Assembly (NCBI RefSeq): GCF_000429945.1
Contig: NZ_AUCV01000029.1
Coordinates: 20,672-84,671, forward strand
Length of the DNA stretch: 64,000 bases
Source of the DNA: Desulfogranum japonicum DSM 18378
GTDB taxonomy: Bacteria; Desulfobacterota; Desulfobulbia; Desulfobulbales; Desulfobulbaceae
Direction: 5' to 3'
The notes beneath the pieces are model-generated. The model was given only the letters and a program-made list of their open reading frames with translations. It did not search any database and was not told where the DNA came from. This document shows positions 58,717 through 64,000 of the stretch, piece by piece. How positions within the stretch are numbered: position 1 is the stretch's first letter; every line of letters begins with the position of its first letter. The position numbers and the translations under genes are program-made.

Positions 58717-61650
58717 TCAACTTTTCCCCTTTCCGTCGATAAAATAAGTCCCATTTGGAAGTACATGCTTGTAAGGCAGCAGAGAGATGTGAGAAAGCGA
58801 TTCATCGTCCACGCTTTCACCTTGTTTTCTGAGCTCATCGACAATGTTGCTAATCCTTGATGTGTTCCAATATAAAATAGCATTGGACACCAGGCTGAGC
58901 GCACTTGCCTTATTCATGATCTCAAGGTAATCGCCAGTGGTAAATTCACCCTGATTGGCAAAGAAAATCCAGCGGGGCAGATTATGCCTGTATTCACCTT
59001 TATTGAGCTGAAGTTGAACTGTACGCCGTAAATCTTTATCCGTTATGTATCGAAGGATATATTCAGTTTTAATTATTCGACCCAGATTGGTAAAGGCCTT
59101 TGCGAGTCGGTCAGAGGGGAAGCTGTTGGTCAATCTTTCAACGATAACATGGGCCGGGGCAGTTCGCTCCTTGATTGACTTTGCCACAAGAATCATCTCG
59201 TCCCATTGTTCTTCGATGATGTTCAAATCTACTGTTTTGTTAAGCAGAGGTGTGAATACGCCATAGTTGACGTTACGCTCGACTCTATAAAGTTGCTGAT
59301 CTTTCAAGTCACGAATGCGTGGCATGAAGTAGTAGCCTAGCAAATAACACAAGGCAAATATGATTTCAGTATACCCATGGGTGTCGGTTGTATGTTCACG
59401 TATTTTCAAGATTGTGTTGTTTTCCAAAAGACCGTCAAGAACATATAAAGCTTCTCTCGGATTACAGGAAATTGCTTTGGTGCTGTACACCGAATACTGA
59501 TCGGACACGTGAGTATAAATGCCGATTGCCTTTTCATAGTAGCCATAATATCGAGGGTAATAGGCAGCTAAAAGACTATCTGCACGGATTCGAAAGCGCT
59601 GCGCGTCCGAAGAGGATACCTGACCGGTACCGTGTATCTCACTGAACGGCAGTTGATGATGTTGGTTTACTATCTCGGCACTCGCGGCGGTGATGGTCTC
59701 CTCTCGTACGTAAAATTGTAAAACATGGCGCAACATATCTACAGTCACATCGTCAACACTGGCACTCATGGCTACTACGCCCAGGTTGGTAGCCTGAGAA
59801 ATCAAAGCTGATATAAGTGTTCTGTAAAAGTTCTTCGGCCTGGAGTGGTGCTTTTGTACTGGGATAAAATGGCGACTGAAATTAGTTTGTTTATCCACCT
59901 CTATTAATAACTGTTCAATACGGATTGATGGCATACTGGCATCTATGACCTTCTGTAAGATCTTCACAGTTTTGGGAATTTCAGCCTTATCATCACGCTT
60001 GAGTTTAAGATTTCCAGCATTAATTTTCGCAAAATTATCAGAACCAAATCGTTTTTCCGCCTCTCCAACAGCTTGATGAAATTGTAAAATTAATTGGGCT
60101 TTTACCTGGTCGTTGAATGGCTGCTGCAAGTCCTCGTAAGCTTCTTGGCGGGTATCCTGCCATCGATGACGATTGAGCATCAAATCCCAGAACGAAACGT
60201 GCTGTTTACTTTTCGGTAAGAATAGATCCCCAGAACGCAGCGCTTCTTTTATTGCAATGGCTAAGCCAAGCTCCCAGGCATTTCGTTGGACTTTACCGCC
60301 TTTGTTTTTCAGGCAGCGCCGTAGTTCATTGGGAATGAATTTAGTTGGCACTTCCTCCGGCAGGCTTGATAAATTGCCGGAATCAAGTTGTCGTATGATT
60401 TGAATTGCTTCAAGAAGTGACTCCATCCCTGATTTTGCCTGGAATGGTAGGCGTAGAAATTCTGGAAAATACTTTCTTAAACTTGGGTAACGGACTAATA
60501 AAAGATCCCCGTACCCGCGCTCAGCGAGCCGTTTAAAAGCGTGTAGGTCATCCACGGATTCCACTATTTTCGCCTCTCCAACATGTTCAATTAAATCCGC
60601 TTTGCTCAGTAATTTCCCATCCGGCCAGTCAAGGATCAAATGGGTAACGTCAAGCACGGTATCAATAGCTTTCTTCTGACGTTTCCGAATTTCCCGATGT
60701 TTTTTTTCATGGGTCTGTTTAGCCTTGCGCAACATATCCATAATGTACTGGTCGTGCATTTTTACTAGATGATCAAGCAACACCTTTCGTGTTTCAATCA
60801 GGAAACATAGCATTAATGAGTAGCGTTTATTTTCTTTGAATCGCTTTATGTCCTTGGCACTGTAACGACTTGCCAGACGGTACAAATAGTCCATGAATGA
60901 TGGGGTAACAATTTGGGATTCAATAGTATCTATCCCGGTATCATTCAGAGATTTGTAACGTGTAAGAAAGTTTTGAATTGAGGAGATTGTGGCTGAAGGA
61001 GGATATTCTTTCAGCAGGAAAAATAGTGATCTTTGGTCACCAGGGGCTGATGTTAGTAACTCGTCAATTGCCTGTCGAATTTCTTTTGAAAGTTGCTGGT
61101 ATAATGCCTCGAATAGTTTTTCATGTACATCTGAACAAACATTGATAATCAAACGTTCTGTAACACTTGGGCCGGGTAAAATTACTTTCGCGTTGAGCAA
61201 ATATTGCTCTGCTTGGAGAAAAAGATCATCCGGCAAGTAGCCTTGTTCCGCTTTTGGCAACAGCCAGTTTCTCAGGTTTTCCTGTGCTGCTTCATCATAT
61301 TTTGAAAAACCAAGGTATGTTAGAATATTTTGACGTTGCTTGGAAAAAGTAGCATCCCGATCAGGAACTTTGATAGTCAGTGATGGTGGGAGTTCGAGTT
61401 GCCTATTGAGATAGCTCACTATCCTTGGTGAAAGATCGTCCACTTTAACAAGAAAACGGCCATACAGGCGAACGGCACAGAGCTGGATTGCAATAAAAAG
61501 ACGGAAATTGATTCGATATCGATGCACCTCATGCCTATCCTCTTCTGAGATCGTCCAATCCCTGATCATTTCTTCATCAGAAAAGTCCTGTGGCAAAGTA
61601 ACCGGTTGATACCGCTGTCGCTGTGTCAGGAATTTCTCATTTGCATTCAT
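58717..61650 (-). CDS. tnpA: Tn3-family transposase
   Basis: A full-length transposase (977 aa). The N-terminal domain begins LTQRQRYQPVTLPQDFSDEE and RDWTISEEDRHEVHRYR. The catalytic C-terminal region includes VAMSASVDDVTVDMLRHVLQ, STKAISCNPREALYVLDGLL, and HGYTEIIFALCYLLGYYFMP. No frameshift or internal stop, so the enzyme may be active. It is divergent from tnpR with the res site between, as in Tn3 itself. Confidence 0.93.
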   Translation of the reverse strand: MNANEKFLTQRQRYQPVTLPQDFSDEEMIRDWTISEEDRHEVHRYRINFRLFIAIQLCAVRLYGRFLVKVDDLSPRIVSYLNRQLELPPSLTIKVPDRDATFSKQRQNILTYLGFSKYDEAAQENLRNWLLPKAEQGYLPDDLFLQAEQYLLNAKVILPGPSVTERLIINVCSDVHEKLFEALYQQLSKEIRQAIDELLTSAPGDQRSLFFLLKEYPPSATISSIQNFLTRYKSLNDTGIDTIESQIVTPSFMDYLYRLASRYSAKDIKRFKENKRYSLMLCFLIETRKVLLDHLVKMHDQYIMDMLRKAKQTHEKKHREIRKRQKKAIDTVLDVTHLILDWPDGKLLSKADLIEHVGEAKIVESVDDLHAFKRLAERGYGDLLLVRYPSLRKYFPEFLRLPFQAKSGMESLLEAIQIIRQLDSGNLSSLPEEVPTKFIPNELRRCLKNKGGKVQRNAWELGLAIAIKEALRSGDLFLPKSKQHVSFWDLMLNRHRWQDTRQEAYEDLQQPFNDQVKAQLILQFHQAVGEAEKRFGSDNFAKINAGNLKLKRDDKAEIPKTVKILQKVIDASMPSIRIEQLLIEVDKQTNFSRHFIPVQKHHSRPKNFYRTLISALISQATNLGVVAMSASVDDVTVDMLRHVLQFYVREETITAASAEIVNQHHQLPFSEIHGTGQVSSSDAQRFRIRADSLLAAYYPRYYGYYEKAIGIYTHVSDQYSVYSTKAISCNPREALYVLDGLLENNTILKIREHTTDTHGYTEIIFALCYLLGYYFMPRIRDLKDQQLYRVERNVNYGVFTPLLNKTVDLNIIEEQWDEMILVAKSIKERTAPAHVIVERLTNSFPSDRLAKAFTNLGRIIKTEYILRYITDKDLRRTVQLQLNKGEYRHNLPRWIFFANQGEFTTGDYLEIMNKASALSLVSNAILYWNTSRISNIVDELRKQGESVDDESLSHISLLPYKHVLPNGTYFIDGKGKS

Positions 61651-61873
61651 AATCTTTTGAGTTGTAGTGATTTGGCGTTCTAATATTTCCTATTCATCTA
61701 TTGAGGCCGGTTCTTATTGGTGCGTTGGTTATCTATTCCGTAACCTGATCCACCCATTTCTTAGCTTGGCATATCGGCTGATCATTTTTTTGCAACAGAG
61801 CCATCTATAAAGTCTACCGCAAGTACCGTTACCCTTATGAAAAGTGTAAGAGTGACATTCCCCTAGAGTTTCT

Positions 61874-61995
61874 GTCATATTATTAAAATTGGACATCCTT
61901 TACATGTCATACATTAAGTGATAGGTTACGTGACACAATTCAATAGTAAAACGCTTTAAAAGTAAACTGTCACATAATCGTTCGTATAAATGACA
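61874..61995. other. Resolution site (res) with three resolvase-binding subsites
   Basis: Three TGTC...GACA pairs: TGTCATA...TTGGACA (61874-61896), TGTCATA...ACGTGACA (61906-61935) and TGTCACA...AAATGACA (61968-61995). Spans of 23, 30 and 28 bp in a 122-bp region directly upstream of tnpR match the canonical Tn3 res layout. Subsite spacing departs a little from Tn3, as usual among relatives. Confidence 0.75.
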
Positions 61996-62003
61996 GGAGC
62001 ATT

Positions 62004-62618
62004 ATGCTTATAGGTTACATGCGCGTATCCAAAACGGATGGCTCTCAATCAACTTCTTTACAACATGACGCATTGATTGATGCCGGAGTTACTCAAGAGC
62101 AAATTTACGAAGACAAAGCTTCAGGAAAACATGATGACCGACCAGGTCTGGCAGCTTGTTTAAAGGCTTTACGGGAAGGCGATACATTAATTGTTTGGAA
62201 ACTTGATAGGCTTGGCCGTAATTTACATCATCTTGTCAATACGGTACATGATCTCACAGGTCGTGGCATTGGCCTTAAAGTTTTAACAGGCCATGGTGCT
62301 TCCATTGATACCACTTCAGCTAGCGGGAAATTGGTTTTCGGTATTTTTGCTGCATTGGCTGAGTTTGAGAGAGAACTGATTTCCGAGCGTACTCGAGCAG
62401 GGCTTGCTTCAGCACGAGCGCGAGGAAGGAAGGGAGGGCGTCCATTTAAAATGACTCCTGCAAAAGTACGTCTTGTGATGGCTGCAATGGGACATAAGGA
62501 GACAAACGTAAGCTCTTTGTGCAAAGAACTTGGAGTAACAAGGCAAACCCTTTATCGGCATGTATCACCAAAAGGAGAACTACGACCAGATGGTGAAAAA
62601 TTGCTTGGGAAAAGTTAA
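62004..62618 (+). CDS. tnpR: Tn3-family serine resolvase
   Basis: 204 aa. The catalytic domain starts MLIGYMRVSKTDGSQST with the nucleophile Ser9, followed by VWKLDRLGRNLHHLVNTV and FGIFAALAEFERELISERTR. The C-terminal helix-turn-helix reads VSSLCKELGVTRQTLYRHVS. It resolves cointegrates at the res site beside it. GACAGGAG precedes the ATG. Confidence 0.95.
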   Translation: MLIGYMRVSKTDGSQSTSLQHDALIDAGVTQEQIYEDKASGKHDDRPGLAACLKALREGDTLIVWKLDRLGRNLHHLVNTVHDLTGRGIGLKVLTGHGASIDTTSASGKLVFGIFAALAEFERELISERTRAGLASARARGRKGGRPFKMTPAKVRLVMAAMGHKETNVSSLCKELGVTRQTLYRHVSPKGELRPDGEKLLGKS

Positions 62619-62701
62619 TCATGATGTGGAAGACGGCCCTACGCCTAACACACATGGGCTGAACAATTAACACAAAGATCTCTTGTTGAGCACAAATATA
62701 A

Positions 62702-62768
62702 ATGGAGCAACTTCTAACAGTGGGAGCGTAAAGAGTCTTTGGAAACCTCTTCTTTAAAGTTGCTCCAT
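62702..62768. repeat. Inverted repeat near the resolvase
   Basis: ATGGAGCAACTT ... AAGTTGCTCCAT is a 12-bp perfect stem with a 43-nt interior. Possibly a terminator-like fold or a small element end. Confidence 0.4.
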
Positions 62769-62826
62769 CTAAACTCAATATTGGATAGGTTGACGAGTCT
62801 GCCATACCTAGAAAACCTTTATATCG

Positions 62827-62860
62827 TATCACTGGTAATAAAACGATATTACCAGTGATA
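62827..62860. terminator. 14-bp hairpin before the hydrolase remnant
   Basis: TATCACTGGTAATA, loop AAACGA, TATTACCAGTGATA: a perfect stem between two converging genes, probably limiting read-through; no long T-run. Confidence 0.5.
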
Positions 62861-62912
62861 GCTTTAACTCCTATTTATTCTGTCCAAGAGAGCAAACCAG
62901 ACGTGCTCGTTG

Positions 62913-63686
62913 TTATGAATCAAGATTCTTACCAAAGAACTGCTCGAGTTTACTCATAGCCTCATTCACATATTCCGGCTTCCAATAAGTCTGGATGTGG
63001 GTTGCACCGTCAATCAAAAACAACTGTTTATCTTTAGCATTGGTAGCAAGATTGTATGCTTTTTCTGTCATGTACAACGAGTCGGCTTTGCTTCCTGCTA
63101 TCATCAAAAATGGCTGGTTAATCAGGTCCATGTTACTTGCAGCATCAAAGCTCATCAGGTCAAGCAGACTGCTCATGGTGTACCTGAATGTAGAATTCGG
63201 ATGTGCATGTGTCTTTCCGTAATACATGAACCCCTCTCGATAGAGTTCAAAGGGCAGTTTGGCTATCTGTTCATCTGTGAGTTTTGCATCTGCGGCATAG
63301 ATGATTTCACTACCTGCAGCCTCCTGCCCTCTCGCATCAGAAGCCGCTTTTAACCTTTCTTGTATAGTTGATATCTGAGAATCCATATATCCGTTGCGTC
63401 GTACTAATCCGGAGTCGAACATACTCAACGTAGCAACGGCTATAAATCGTTTGTCGGTTTGGGCTGCTTTCAATGAATACCCGCCACCACCGCAGATACC
63501 GAGCAAACCTACTCTGTCCGCATCAACTCCTGTATATTGTGTAATATAGTCTGCCATTCCATGAATGTCTTCAATCCGATTAGCAGGTTTGTCAATGTTT
63601 CGAGGCGTACCGCCACTGGCTCCCTGATAGGCGGCATCGGCTGCAATTGTTATATAGTGACAGAACGAAAACCCCTTTTCAGCTCA
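62913..63686 (-). pseudogene. Alpha/beta hydrolase (dienelactone-hydrolase-like), decayed N-terminus
   Basis: Downstream of 63557 the protein is clean: nucleophile elbow LLGICGGGGY, then LINQPFLMIAGSKADSLYMT with the acid, and DGATHIQTYWKP with the catalytic His. Upstream the frame continues with AADAAYQGASGGTPRNIDKP and AEKGF, the normal N-terminal family segments. They are broken by an in-frame stop (63686-63684, where KLAEKGF would be expected) and a few extra codons. The true start is missing. A transposase end lies just beyond, so insertion probably inactivated the gene. Confidence 0.65.
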
Positions 63687-63835
63687 TTTAATTTCGGGAA
63701 TTATTCCCACATGATATTGTTCCAACACTCTGATGGTCTCCGCAATGTTTGCTGGGGTTTAAATTAACCGTAATCAGCAAATTTTAGACGGATCTCTCCC
63801 GCTGCCATGAAGTAATCTTGCAAAAAATACAACAG

Positions 63836-64000
63836 TTATGCAGCTCTCTTGACCTTCTCCTGTCTTTTAATCAACGCCAGCTGTTTCTCTCGAACCCTTA
63901 CTCCAAGCTGCTGGATATTTCGTGCCAGTACTGCCAGGGCAACATACCGTTTGAAGCCATTGAGCCCATGATCCGGGCATCGGTCAAGACCGTGAACTTC
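63836..64000 (-). mobile_element. C-terminal end of a transposase, cut by the window edge
   Basis: The last 54 residues read DRCPDHGLNGFKRYVALAVL, ARNIQQLGVRVREKQLALI and end in KVKRAA-stop. The R-x-P-D-x-G-L-x-G-F-x-R pattern with AVLARN is typical of the C-terminus of ISNCY-type and related DDE transposases. The rest lies outside the window. The IS left end should be between about 63690 and 63835. Confidence 0.6.

Overview
The window looks like chromosome from an anaerobic, H2-using sulfate or sulfur reducer of the Desulfobacterota (Desulfobulbales-like is my best guess). The support is a complete hdrACB-mvhDGA gene set, an octaheme c-type cytochrome, a second hydrogenase large subunit that uses selenocysteine, DUF134/DUF5320 genes, and a PAS-LuxR regulator beside the hydrogenases. 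The genus cannot be read from sequence alone. No rRNA, tRNA or CRISPR array was seen.

Layout. 0-2 kb: the end of a Cys-rich repeat protein, two small minus-strand genes, and a small ORF with an in-frame UGA followed by a hairpin. 2-11 kb (minus strand): a solute-binding lipoprotein paired with a hybrid histidine kinase, an octaheme HAO-like cytochrome, an IucA/IucC-like protein and an MFS transporter. 11.8-19 kb (plus): hdrA-hdrC-hdrB-mvhD-mvhG-mvhA and a maturation protease, an electron-bifurcating H2:heterodisulfide/ferredoxin module. 19-36 kb: a mixed accessory and housekeeping stretch (PAS-LuxR, O-methyltransferase, DJ-1, several unknown soluble proteins, 3-hydroxyacyl-CoA dehydrogenase, TetR, purU, transketolase), studded with short dispersed repeats. 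36-41 kb: Hsp20, a second maturation protease, the selenocysteine hydrogenase large subunit with a SECIS hairpin, then DUF134 and DUF5320 genes.

41.1-48.5 kb is a discrete mobile island. It has about 54-bp terminal inverted repeats (TGT...ACA) and a 6-bp direct repeat TGTATG on both sides, and it sits in the 3' end of an iron-type ABC ATPase gene. It carries a broken serine recombinase, an ISKra4-type transposase gene, AT-rich unknown genes, a DUF4279 gene and an AbiE-type toxin-antitoxin pair. Some of the genes are separated by copies of another repeat. Joining the two flanks in silico restores a slightly longer ATPase that ends just before an existing terminator.

48.5-58.6 kb: an fbpABC-like iron transporter (minus), DUF188, cupin, RDD, PrmA-like, cysteine hydrolase and tyrS. 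58.6-64 kb: a Tn3-family transposon segment (tnpA, three-subsite res, tnpR), a decayed alpha/beta hydrolase gene, and the end of another transposase running off the window.

At least five families of short repeats (A-D, F) fill the intergenic gaps. Several of them lie exactly on the stop codon of a neighbouring gene.
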